From: Triatoma infestans
Lineage: Eukaryota > Arthropoda > Insecta > Hemiptera > Reduviidae
Reading direction: 5' to 3'
Length of the DNA stretch: 64,000 nucleotides
Assembly (NCBI GenBank): GCA_011037195.1
Contig: JAAEAF010000237.1
Span: 186,001-250,000 of the forward strand
The position numbers and the translations under genes were made by a program. Of this stretch, positions 45,641 through 56,111 are shown piece after piece. Each line of letters begins with the position of its first letter. Position 1 is the stretch's first letter. A model generated the notes under the pieces. The model ran no database searches, was not told where the DNA came from, and worked only from the letters and a program-made list of their open reading frames with translations.

Positions 45641-46565
45641 ATTTTCTTTGATGACAACAGGAAGTGTTAGGATTGACAATTTTTTTTTTTGAAAATTGAG
45701 TTTACGCCGGAAATATCTATTTTTAAGTCCTCTCGAATTCAGTGATTTTTAGTAAATTGTGTGTTTGTGTGAGAGAAAGAAAATTTACCACAATCGTATC
45801 CGAAAAAGAAGTTTCGATCAAACATTTTCAACATTATCACTTCTTTACTGAATGACATTGTTTTTTTTATTTTCTCATACTCCTTTTTAGGTGGATTATT
45901 GAGCAATTGTGTCAAATTTTCAAACTATTGTTTGCATCGGAAATGCATTTTTTTTTTTTTTTTTTTTGAGATCTTCTGAATATGGAAAAAAAAATCATCA
46001 TCCACCGCATGTGACACGAAGATTTTCGGACAAAATCCATCATCAACCGGAAGTTGCCAGTTTTTCGGGATTTTCTTTAAACTTTATATATTATCTACAT
46101 ACATACCTAAGTGTCTATCACTTTTAAAACATTTTTCTTGGAAAATTGATTAGTAAGGGTGTTCTAGAGGAACAGTAAAGTTAAGCTTCCCTCTAAAAAT
46201 ATCATTTCACCATAATTTAGAGTTTTATTACCTATATAATATTAAGATACATTAGAAGCATTGCTAAAATCTCAAATTTGAAAAAAATGGGTTGAACCGG
46301 AAGTGCGACTTTAGAGTATTAGTCTCCCGAGTCTTTTTTTTTAATTTTCTTAGAAACGGTTAGTTTTTCCGAAAAAATGGGGTTGTTGTGTTTTAAGGGA
46401 TCTGTTAGTTAGGTGTAAATTTAAATTGCCGCTATAAGTCCTGTTAGTTGTGACCAGTCCAACTAAACGTTTATAAAACAATGTAACTATTAAGAAAATT
46501 TGGTAATTAAATTTATTAATTATAGTAAGAGAAAGTCGTGTGACTATTTCTCATCAGATCTTTTT
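45641..46565 (+). mobile_element. Family A repeat, near complete
   Basis: It starts in TTTTCTTTGATGACAACAGGAAGTG. A second 5'-like block (GAGCAATTGTGTCAAATTTTC near 45901) sits inside it, so two 5' halves may be joined. AACCGGAAGTTGCC lies near 46036 and ACCGGAAGTGCGAC at 46296. The end is ATAGTAAGAGAAAGTCGTGTGACTATTTCTCATCAGATC. A T run lies at 45948-45967. Confidence 0.75.
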
Positions 46566-47161
46566 TTTTTACTTCTTATCGCTGAATTATTCATTTAATA
46601 CGTACGTAGTAATAAACTATTGAACTATTGAAGGACAGCATTCCATTTTATTAACGTCTACATTTATTATCAGATCTTCTGCTAGTCATGTTAATATCGA
46701 TAAATATTTACACGTAGTAAATAATGTAAATATTTTAACTAAACACTTTTCTATTTAGGTTAAGATTTACGTAAAATAATTATTAGAACTTGTAATCTTT
46801 GCTTTTTATTTTATATAAATTTGTTTAATTGATAAACAATAATTATTCACTAAAACTTTTTATTGTTTATTGTTTTCTCTCTTTTTTTTTTTTTTTTTTT
46901 AAATATTATTTTGTAATCCTGAGTGTTTAGCCTTGTCCTCATCTCTCATGTCTTTTACACCTACTTTTATTCCAAGAATATGTGTCCTCATTTTTTTTCC
47001 CCTCTGTCTACATCACCTGTTGATACACTGGAATGTATGTTTAATATTCATGTCAATTTTTTGTTTTTTTCTTCTTCTTTTTTTTTTTTTTTTTTACAAG
47101 AAATGCATGTTCATGTTTTATATAATTTTTTTTTTAGAAATTTATTGCAAACTTGGCGGCT
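46566..47161. other. Anonymous T-rich sequence
   Basis: Long T homopolymers at 46881-46900 and near 47075-47094. The 97- and 76-codon frames at 46923-47216 are low-complexity, Phe-rich chance frames. Confidence 0.55.
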
Positions 47162-47830
47162 AAAATCTGGTGTGAACAACTTTCTTTTACTGCAATTTAC
47201 AAAGTTTTCTGATTGATTTATATACGGTTATTTCCCAGTTTACAAATTTCACTATAACTGAAAATGTAACATAAATATCTGCCTCCGAAAAGCAATTATC
47301 GAGAAAAAAACATCGTTTTATTTCAGACTCAGAATTTTGGCAACATATTAAATTCTATATTTAATAATAATTAATTCTATATTTAATAATCGTTGAAAGG
47401 GCGAACTTTAAGGAAAGCCTAATTGCACCTTCCCCACCCCCCACCACACCTAGAACATTCCTTTAAATGAATTTTCCCAGAAAGATGTTTCAACTTGTAG
47501 CTCTTTTTTTTGATAGTTGCTATACAAAGTTTAAAGAAAATCATGTTAGAACCATGGTTTTCGAAAAAAATTCAGAAAAACGGGAAAATCAACCGATTTT
47601 GACTAAAACCTTATTGTCATGTTCCATGATGGTGGTAGCCCTTAGACCAAATAATACGGGAGGGGAGAGGTTTATTTCAATTAATACAAGATCAATTTAA
47701 AAAAAAAAAACATTTATTCGAACTCAAAAGAACTGAATATATGTATTTTCTGTGACATCTCAATTTCGAAAAATTTGACACGCTCACAATACTTACTTAT
47801 TTACCAGAGGAGTAAGAGAAAGTAAAAAGC
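47162..47830 (-). mobile_element. Family A repeat, both ends, minus strand
   Basis: The left edge AAAATCTGGTGTGAACAACTTTCTTTTACTGCAATTTAC is the inverted 3' end. The right edge ACTTACTTATTTACCAGAGGAGTAAGAGAAAGT carries the 5' hairpin. The interior is one monomer shorter than the longest copies. ATTCTATATTTAATAAT is tandemly repeated near 47351-47389. Confidence 0.75.
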
Positions 47831-48484
47831 AACAATAACTAATATTTCAATAAAAAAAATGTCCATCTAGTTACTTTTGCTTCATGTGTTTAATAAAACT
47901 GTACTTTATGTAGGTATGTTAGAATTTGTCGTAAGTGACTGTAATCTTTTTTTTTTTTTAATGGTATTTTGAAGGGTAAATTTGTTTTACTGTTGGTAGT
48001 ACTTGAGGGATGGTAGGAATGATTTTATGGAGAATTATAACAAGTCTGAGGTTTTATAGTATAATCTTCCAATTTTGTAGAAGCCAAAAAAATGAAATCA
48101 AGTTGTGAAAGTGATATACTCTTGTGGAGTTGAGTCTTCTTTAAGTATATTGTGCCTCTAGAGAGAGAGGAATATGTGCAATGCAGCTGTAATTGAGTGG
48201 GTCTGTACAAGGTGAAGCTCTAGAGTTCATCAGTGGGAAGTAGTTGCATAATTCAATGATTCTCTGCAGACCCTATGTTTTCAAAGTATCAGTGTATGCA
48301 TTACTATGGTGGGATGACCCACAAAGACTTCAAGATTCCTAAGCTAGCCCACTTCTCTCTTATATAAATTATGACAAATACTTAATCTTGCAGTGAGGAA
48401 ATTTGACAAAGAACCGCCGTTTGTTGCCCCAGTATCACTCGAACAATATTTTGTCCGTTCATCTTATTCATCTGTAGTTGATGG
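47831..48484. other. Anonymous sequence
   Basis: No recognisable gene. It may include the 3' UTR of the adjacent minus-strand LINE, but no tail is evident. Confidence 0.4.
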
Positions 48485-48835
48485 CTCCTTTTAGGTTGTC
48501 AGGACAACTTATCGTTCGGTTTGCTTGGGGCCGGCCGCCTTCCAAAATCCTATCCCCCGTGGCCTTTTCTTGCTAGCCGATCTTCTACCATTCTGTTGGA
48601 CATGGCCGAACCGTCTCAGCAGCAATCTCGTTCAATAAAAGTGATTCAGCGGTTCGCTCTTTAAAGTGGTCCTGATCGTAATATTTCGGTTACGCTCTTT
48701 CCTAGTTCCTACTTTCAATTTTTCTGAGAAACCACACCACATCTCTGTTGCCTGATCGTAACTACGATCCAACTTCTTCTTCTTCGACCATGATTCGCTA
48801 CCATACACAAGCATATGTACGAAAGTGAAATATAA
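48485..48835 (-). mobile_element. LINE C-terminal fragment, minus strand
   Basis: The minus strand reads LVYGSESWSKKKKLDRSYDQ, then MWCGFSEKLKVGTRKERNRN and TTLKSEPLNHF. LRRFGHVQQNG and RMVEDRLARKGHGG follow in other frames. This is the thumb (YGSE.W......I...EM..L......R.RN) plus GHV.RM tail of a LINE reverse transcriptase. It differs in sequence from the fragments at 22436 and 56131. Frameshifts mark it as dead. Confidence 0.75.
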
Positions 48836-48949
48836 ATTGTCCACTTAATCTTTTTTGCTGAGGAATTCTCTATTAATAGTGCAGTACAACCTCTCAATAG
48901 CGGCTATCTTTGCATTAATTTCTTTAAATTATTCTAAATACTTTTTCTT

Positions 48950-49145
48950 ATTACTGTAAGAGGAACTATTGGTAATCGTGTCAGATTTTTTCCAAATTAA
49001 GTCTGCGTCGGAAATAGTATGTATTTTTTAATTATTTAAAAAAAAATACGTGGAAGTTCAAACTTGATATACTTTTAAGGCACCCCCCCCCCCCAGTGAT
49101 AGATCGGACAAAATCCTCGACCGGAAATGCGTCTAAATAATGTTA
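48950..49145 (+). mobile_element. Family A 5' fragment
   Basis: TTACTGTAAGAGGAACTATTGGTAATCGTGTCAGAT begins it and GGACAAAATCCTCGACCGGAAATGCGTC near 49107-49134 ends it. A C run lies at 49083-49094. The interior is strongly shortened. Another copy starts immediately after. Confidence 0.65.
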
Positions 49146-49149
49146 GTGT

Positions 49150-49690
49150 TTCACTTTCTCTAATTCCTGGTAAGAGAGTAAGTATTGCGTCAAATTTTTC
49201 GAAATTGAGTTTTCGATTGCGCATCGAGAATAATGCTGCCTACTCACACGTATGTATACAATATGAAATTATTCCCACAAAGAAAATACATATTTGACAT
49301 TGCTTTTAACTTCTTATGCCGCTATGTTACTCATAAATAAACCTATCACTTTTATTTGAAACATTTTGCCGGGAAATCTTGATTTTTAGAAGGATTCGAA
49401 GGGTTGGGGTTGGGGGTACTAAGACGCTATATTCAAACCTTTGAAGTGTTTAATTTTGTTATGATAGTATCTCTAGCTAGTGGTCTATATTGTCACCACA
49501 TTCAGGTAGCTGCATTGTCCTTAAAACCAACAAGGTAAAAGTTACGGTTTTATTTATGTGAAATCTTAAAAGTAATTAAACGTTTAGTAATAATTCCAAG
49601 TTTGAAGGCAATTTGTCAATTGTATTTGTAATAATTATATAATAAATGAAAGTCACGTGAATGTATTTTCTCGCCAGTTTCTTTATTAGC
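49150..49690 (+). mobile_element. Family A repeat in tandem with the preceding fragment
   Basis: GTGTTTCACTTTCTCTAATTCCTGGTAAGAGAGTAAGTATTGCG shows the tail of a terminal hairpin (GTGTTTCAC) fused to a 5' start. ATAAATGAAAGTCACGTGAATGTATTTTCTCGCCAG near 49642-49677 is a degraded 3' end. Confidence 0.6.
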
Positions 49691-50204
49691 AATCGAATTT
49701 CCTTCCGTTATTAATTTATAATATATAAATAGCAAATAATTTATTTTTTCTGAACAAATTTCCTTTCAAAAATGATGATGATAGCAGAAATATCGTTTGT
49801 CCTTTTTTTATTTTATTCACCAGAGTGTATCGAATTATTATAATGACTAATAAAAATAATGACATAAGGAAACCAAAAGGAAACGACGAACCCAACCCAT
49901 GTTTTGTTAACTAACCGCTACCACTAGGTAACTTATTCTAATAATATGCAATAAGGAGAATGCCAAAGTTGTGATTCTCCATTTCCGGCACTAATTGAGA
50001 TTCTTCACCAGTCAGATTTGTTGTTTTTTTTTATTCATTTTTTTTTTTTTGGCTCTGGCTAGTGCTCTTACCTCCTACCAGTCTCAAAAACAAATGTAAC
50101 CGATTCTACTATTTGCTAAATATAATTTTTTTTTTTTTTAATTTTTAGCAAAAAATAAAATTTTTGATAAGCATTTTTTATTTTCAATAGAACCAGGTTT
50201 ACCA
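49691..50204. other. Anonymous AT-rich sequence
   Basis: T runs near 50025-50050 and 50128-50140. No gene. Confidence 0.5.
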
Positions 50205-50814
50205 ATCCTCTAATTGACCTATTAAAACTCAAAAACCTATTCTATAAAGTCACAGTTCCGGTTAACCGATTTTCTTCAAATTTGGAATTCTATCAAAGCT
50301 TCAAATCTACATTAATATCATGTAAGTGGTAAAGCCATATGTTATACTGAAGTTGTTACTTAAGAGGAAAGCTATAATGTTACTGTTTCCCCCCCCAGAA
50401 CACCTCCAAAGAAACAAATTACCAGGAAAATGTTTCATCACATAGAAAATGATAGATATTTGTCTGTGTGCAGATAGAGTATAGACAAGTTTAAAGAAAA
50501 TCATTGGAGCCGATTTCGAGAAAATTATAAAAAACTTAAAAAAAAAAATCAGCAAAGTTGCGCTCTTCTGGTTGATGGGCTTTTGCCCGAAATCTTTATG
50601 TCCGATGTGGTGATAGAATCCACTGAATACCAAGGTTTAGCTTTCTACGACTTCTCGCTTTTGAGATATTCTGTTGACACATGCAGACCATACGCTAAAA
50701 CAATTTTTTTCGTATTTAGGGGAGCCCAGAAACATGTATTTCCGGTTAAAACTCAGTTACAAAAATTTTACACGATCGCATATTTCCTCTTACTAGCGAG
50801 TAAGAGAAACTAAG
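50205..50814 (-). mobile_element. Family A repeat, minus strand, with perfect 5' hairpin
   Basis: The inverted monomer order is clear: CTATTCTATAAAGTCACAGTTCCGGTTAACCGATTTTCTTCAAATTTGGAATTCTATC, then GAGGAAAGCTATAATGTTACTG, GGAAAATGTTTCATCACATAG, GGGCTTTTGCCCGAAATC and GGAGCCCAGAAACATGTATTTCCGG. The right end TTTCCTCTTACT (50783-50794), AGCG, AGTAAGAGAAAC (50799-50810) is a 12-bp-arm hairpin with one G-T mismatch. It is the best example of the terminal palindrome. Confidence 0.8.
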
Positions 50815-52540
50815 GAGGAAAAAATGCTTAACCTTGATATTACATGTAGACCGTACAACTCCAGTGCTTCTGCCAATTGCAAGTGCAGCTTCTTATTGAT
50901 TTTTTCTTCAAGTTGGCTTGATTTTAAGCTTTTCTTTATTTAAAGTACGATGCTATTTCGTAAATAATATGAAAGTACATTCAATATACATTGGTGGAAT
51001 TCCTAGTTTGAAGAAAATTGATTTTCTAGGGTATTCTGGTAAATGTGTGACAGTTGGGGGTAACTTTCAACGTTCCAACTTCATACGCCCACAGTGTGTC
51101 AAAACACGGTGGGAGGAGGGGAATTGCAGCTGCCAGTCTCTATGAAGACTATACTGAGAAGAGGATCATTTTTTGCATAACGATTATCTTGTGATCAATC
51201 GATCATAAAATAAAACAAGAATTATTTTACACTGAAGGTCATAGAGCAATATAATAATATGAACTAGTTTTTAACATGGCTCTCCCCCACTCCCTTATTT
51301 TAACCAATCTATCAATCTAAATGTTGGAAAGTAAATCAACAAGTTTTTACATTTCCCTTACAAATCACCATAATCCTTTTTTTTTTAATTATTCTCAAGA
51401 ACGTTCAAAGATTTCCTTTCCCTAAAAGATAGAAATGAATACAAGAAAGAAAGATATTTAAGTAAGACTCGGTAAAGTCAACAGCAGTAAGTATTTTACA
51501 TGAATTATCTCTCATTATTTTGTTATCCTTAATATGTCAAAAGAGATTTTTATTTTTTCCAATGATAACATGATATTCAATTTATCTCCGTTGCTGTCTT
51601 TTTTTTTTCAAACTTCCGGAAAAAGTAATAGCACCTTACTTTCATTTATTACAATTAAAAGCAATTATTATTTCTCTCTTTTGACTTAGAAAGTAAACAA
51701 TGCAATGAACATACTGCCTTTAACTCTAGTTATTTATTGACTTTAAATGTACGTATTATGTACGTAGATTGGAGTGAATATGTAACACATTCCTACATAT
51801 ATATTATGCTTAACGTTTACTTCATGTTATGTATTTGTCTGAAGTGAAATCTCTTTATCATTGGAGTTATATTTATCTTCTCGTTGTAGTTAAGAACTCT
51901 AATAATATTCACACAAATTTCTTTAATTTTGCCCGACCACATATGCAAACGCTAAAAGAATAAAAGCAATTTCTCCTGCTTGAAGACCTCATTGTCTGTC
52001 GGTTTCCAATTGAGTTACCAAAACTGTCACACTACTCATAAACAGTATGAGAAAGTGGAACAAACAAAAAACCAAGTAATCAGTACTTTAATTGTGAGAA
52101 ATATCCTTCAGAAGTGACTTTGAAGACCAGAGAGAGAGAAGAGTATATGTTCACCAAAATGGGCTGGTACTTAACTGGCCAGTACATCTAATGGAAGTGT
52201 TAATAGATAAAGCCACTATCATAGAACAAGTGTGGTTTTGGTGTGTCAAGTTGGTGAACGTAAGAGAGAGAGAGAGTGTGTGACGCATTAATGTCCTCAA
52301 CTTCATCTACTAGACAGCATCCCTATGCTCTTGTACCATGAATACTAAAGTACATGTACCTATCTTGATTATTCTACAGAACAATACACCTTTGCTACAA
52401 GCTAGATTACCCTCCTTATAATTCATATTAAAGCCCCAATTTCTGGTTGTCCACTACAAGTAGTGTAGTAATTATATATTATCAGATTACTTAAATAAGA
52501 TAAATTCAGGATCCATATATATATATATATATACTTTGCC
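50815..52540. other. Long anonymous region
   Basis: GTGGAATTCCTAGTTTGAAGAAAATTGATTTTC near 50993-51025 is a family A monomer scrap. The rest, about 1.5 kb, contains no recognised gene. Runs of GA at 52126-52138 and 52264-52276. Confidence 0.45.
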
Positions 52541-52640
52541 TTTTACTTTCTCTTACGGTGTATGTGGGTTAAGTTTTAGAGAATAGAGAAGTATTATAAG
52601 TAATAAGTCGTCACCACTGGTTTGATATAAATAAATTAAG
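52541..52640 (+). mobile_element. Family A 5' fragment
   Basis: TTTACTTTCTCTTACGGTGTATG followed by AGAGAAGTATTATAAGTAATAAG retains only the terminus. TA repeats at 52518-52531 precede it. Confidence 0.5.
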
Positions 52641-53794
52641 TAAAATGAATCGAGATATGTTACAAGATTATAATTTAGTAGTCAATTCTAAGCTTATAAT
52701 TTTATACAAAAACACTCGCACTTAAATATTCTTGTTATTAGATTGATTTTAAACACAAATGTTAAACTTGAAACACTTCTTGGCACACTGACTGTTAAAA
52801 GGCTGAATATGACTGATTGAACGCTGAAATACGCCTGTTGTAATAGGTTCTAGAGGTTTCTCTTTAGAAAGGTGTATTGTCTTGTCTAATGGTGTCTTGG
52901 GTTGCCAACGTACAAATTTTTGACTTTAGTAATATATATATATATGTTTAAAATATATAATTTCTTCCTTCCATCGCACCTGCAGAGGAAAAAGTTTGGC
53001 CGCGTGCACTTGTTTGAACGAAATATCTCAAAAAAGAAAAACCTTTTATGTGTACATCCGGCTAATCGATTTTGACCAATTCTTTGAAAGAACGTCATTT
53101 GATAGAACCTTAACGAAATACTAAATTTCTGTTTCGTTCGATTTTCCGTGTTTGATTTTTTATACTGAACCTGTTCTACAATAACCGTTTCCTCAATTAT
53201 CAGTAAGTAATTACCTTTGTAACCAATTCATCATATTACTCGTGGATATTCCCCGTTGGATTCTATTTACGCAATCATTGAATATTAAATCCAAATTATA
53301 ATGAATACACATTGTGAATACTCTTGATAGTGAATCGAATTGTTTTTGTTTTTTTACAAAACTATTAACAGGGAAATCCCGTTACAATTAATTTTAGTTA
53401 TTTGTTAATTTCATAAATTTCCCCATTATAATAGTACTATTGAGAAATATTTCCAAATCGTTTTTTGTTGCGATAGTGTATAAATCTCTTTATTGGTATC
53501 TCCTAAGGCCCATTGAATAACCGACAGCTTCTTATCACTGTTTGTTATTATTCTTATAAATATTTTCTATTTACAGTTGTTTATTTAAACAGCTATCACC
53601 TTTCCCAATGAAATCATCATTTTCCATTCAATTCTTTACGCTTGACTTATTTGGCTTGAATGCTAAAAACTTTTATTTTTATATCTTCCTTTTCGAGAAA
53701 CTTTTAATATAGTTATGAATTTTACTTCAATTATTTAAAAATGGAACTTTCACTTAAAAACAAAACTAAAACACACATATTGTAAATATTGTTT
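52641..53794. other. Anonymous AT-rich sequence
   Basis: A possible scrap GAACGAAATATCTCAAAAAAGAAAAACC near 53017-53044 resembles family A. No gene recognised. Confidence 0.45.
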
Positions 53795-53820
53795 TATTGC
53801 TTTCTGTTACTGTTGTAAAC

Positions 53821-54186
53821 GGAAACGGCTAAGCGACTTCTCCGGGCAAGTGTGAAAAAGAATACGGCAGAATTACATGACATACAATCAGAGAGCAAGC
53901 GTTTGGCGATTCTCCGTGTTGCCAAATAATCTGCCGCGAAACGAAGCAGTGGCCTGCTTCCGATTAATAACCGGACATGACGACCTACAAGCACATTTAT
54001 ATAAAATTGGGTTAGTCGATAATCCGGATTGTGTTCTCTGCGGGGCCGGGTACATGAATGGAGATCACCTCTTCGAGTGCGAGGCCCTTGCTGATTTAAA
54101 TATACCAACTAATGACGAGCTCTCAGCAAGAGCCAAGATATATTGGGCTGGTGGAATGCCAACTATGGCGTAGGGCATTGGAAAAA
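53821..54186 (+). mobile_element. 5'-truncated LINE end with 12-bp target duplication
   Basis: It is flanked by ACTGTTGTAAAC at 53809-53820 and 54187-54198. The frame 53877-54173 encodes 98 residues including RLITGHDDLQAHLYKIGL, then CVLCG, GDHLFEC and EAL. This is the zinc-knuckle-like C-terminus (CxxC...HxxxxC) that ends the reverse transcriptase ORF of Jockey/R1/I-type LINEs. The ORF stops at 54171-54173 and a short A-rich tail follows. A stop codon near 53853 lies upstream in frame. The intact C-terminus and clean target duplication suggest a fairly young, 5'-truncated insertion. Confidence 0.85.
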
Positions 54187-54322
54187 ACTGTTGTAAACAG
54201 GAAGTATTGTGATGTGTCAAATTTGCGAAGTGTGTTTTCACCGGAAAAATTACATTTTTTAGGTGACTTTTGAGTAGGAAAATATATTTTTATGATCTTT
54301 TATGTTTACGCCGCTACTATGT

Positions 54323-54553
54323 TCAAGAAAAACACTTGTGAGTTTCCGGATTGAGATCGCGCCAGTGGTTTGCTAGAAACTGATGTTTTGCCCATATTGC
54401 AATGAGCTTCTTCAGGCTCGTTACACATGGAAATTCGCTTAGCTTTCAAGATGTAACGATCCTGAAGTAGCTCATTGCAATATTGGGGCGAAACATCGGT
54501 TCCTAGCAAACCACTGGCGCGGCTTTCAACCCGGAAACATAAGTGTTTTTCAA
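54323..54553. mobile_element. Palindromic element with a second hammerhead-like core
   Basis: The left arm (54323-54425) and right arm (54452-54553) are reverse complements over roughly 100 bp with a 26-nt centre (for example CGCCAGTGGTTTGCTAG against CTAGCAAACCACTGGCG). The right arm has CTGAAGT (54462-54468), a GCTC...GGGGC stem, then GAAA (54490-54493) and CATC. The left arm read on the minus strand has the canonical CTGAAGA (54409-54415 complemented), but its GAAA has become AAAA. The two damaged cores together suggest an ancestral CTGAAGA...GAAA. It has no sequence similarity to the other hammerhead-like family outside this core. Confidence 0.65.
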
Positions 54554-54689
54554 AAAAAATGGGTTTATATGAGAGAGAGAGGGAGAGAGAATGGGTGGGT
54601 GATCTCTCTCTCTTGAGAGAGAAAGAAAGCCGCAGGAGTCCCAAAATTTCACAAAAACCAAAATCTCAGGAAGCTCTAACTTTTTTTTT

Positions 54690-54855
54690 ATTTAATTTAA
54701 TGCGCTTCAATATCTATGGTCATTGGCTCCCGAAGCCTTCTCAGTGCACTGCCGATCTCCGACAGTGAGCTGTACAGTCTCCTAGAAGAGAAAATCTAAG
54801 GGCAGCACTACTGGGCTCGTACCCGAGACCTACGCTTGGAAGCCCAGCTAATAAT
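54690..54855 (-). mobile_element. tRNA-derived SINE-1, minus strand, decayed
   Basis: TGCGCTTCAATATCTATGGTCATTGG, CGAAGCCTTCTCAGTGCACTG and GACAGTGAGCTGTACAGTCTCCTAG are the inverted body. GGGCTCGTACCCGAGACC is a B box with GGTTCGA changed to GGGTACGA. The head is truncated beyond GGAAGCCCAGC. Confidence 0.75.
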
Positions 54856-55106
54856 ACCTGTGTCAAAAAACCCGATTGGCTATGTTTTCGATAAGTCACT
54901 GAAAACCGGAAAGTTCACTGCATAATAGGCATGAATCATTTGGAAAATAACAGTAATCTGAGAGAATATAAACAAGGAATTTTTTTGTTAATGCTTTACT
55001 TACCCATATATCAACAAACTTAGTCCTATCACTTGTATACACAAATTTTTCTTTGGAAAATTGAATAACCGAAAAGTTTTCTGTATAATAAAACAGAAGT
55101 ATATAG

Positions 55107-55113
55107 ACATACA

Positions 55114-55164
<51 letters not shown>
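55107..55164. repeat. Compound CA/TA microsatellite
   Basis: A CA run at about 55107-55143 passes directly into a TA run to about 55164. It splits the family A copy around it. Confidence 0.9.
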
Positions 55165-56111
55165 ATGCTATAATTGAAGAAAATCTTTTAAACGGAAATG
55201 AGAATTTGCAGAATGAATTTCTTCACTTTTTTTGTATTTTGTTTTAAACTGCTGCAAAGATAGACTTAGGGTCCATGTATATATTAATACTTGGTATGTT
55301 AGTGAACATAATTACTTTTATTTCAAACATTTTTCCCACGCACAGTTTAGTTTTAGATAGGTTTAGGGGTTACAGAACAGGCGAAAATTCTGTAAATGTG
55401 TCTTAACTTTTATAATCAATCTATATGAAAATAAAAACTAAAATATTTTATATGAAAAATAAACAAACAAACCTGACACATTTCTAGTTTTCTTTATATA
55501 GAGTAAAACATGATACAAACCAAACAGGAAATTGACCACATAAAATATGAATAATAATATTTATTATTAAAAACAGCCACTGTTTAATCAGACAGCTGTC
55601 GAATTTACATTGACACTGTTACCTTGATGATGTCCAAATATAGATATTAAAAAGAACGTTCAACGTTATTTAATTAAAAAGGAAGTAGAACAGATCAATA
55701 TAAAACTAAATCTCTGTGAAATTGATAATATTCTTAATAAACGTATACAAAACTAAAAATAACCTTTAATTATATGCAACGGTTTGTTAATGTTTTATTA
55801 AAAAAATTTATCTAATAAGTAGTTTTAAAAACTGGTCGAATTTTGATGTTAAATACTAGGAAATAGGTTGATTTTTTTTTCGCCCCCCTTGCCTTAATAA
55901 TTTGTAATATATAATTTGTACCGTTAACGATTAACGGTAAATAATTTACACCTATTTAAGGTAAAGTGTTAATAAATGTTATAATATTACATTATGGGAC
56001 AATAGGTTGTCAAGGTAGTATGTTCAGTCTGCTTTATTTTTGTTTATTGTCCTAATACCTAATAAAGAATTGCAGTTACGCATTATTGAGAAAAATAGTG
56101 TGAATATTTCA

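Noticed and set aside
46923..47216. Two overlapping Phe-rich frames as membrane proteins
   Set aside because: They arise from long T homopolymers, and overlapping frames give the same composition.
54475..54768. 97-codon frame with an EREREREW segment
   Set aside because: It runs through the palindrome, a GA microsatellite and SINE-1.
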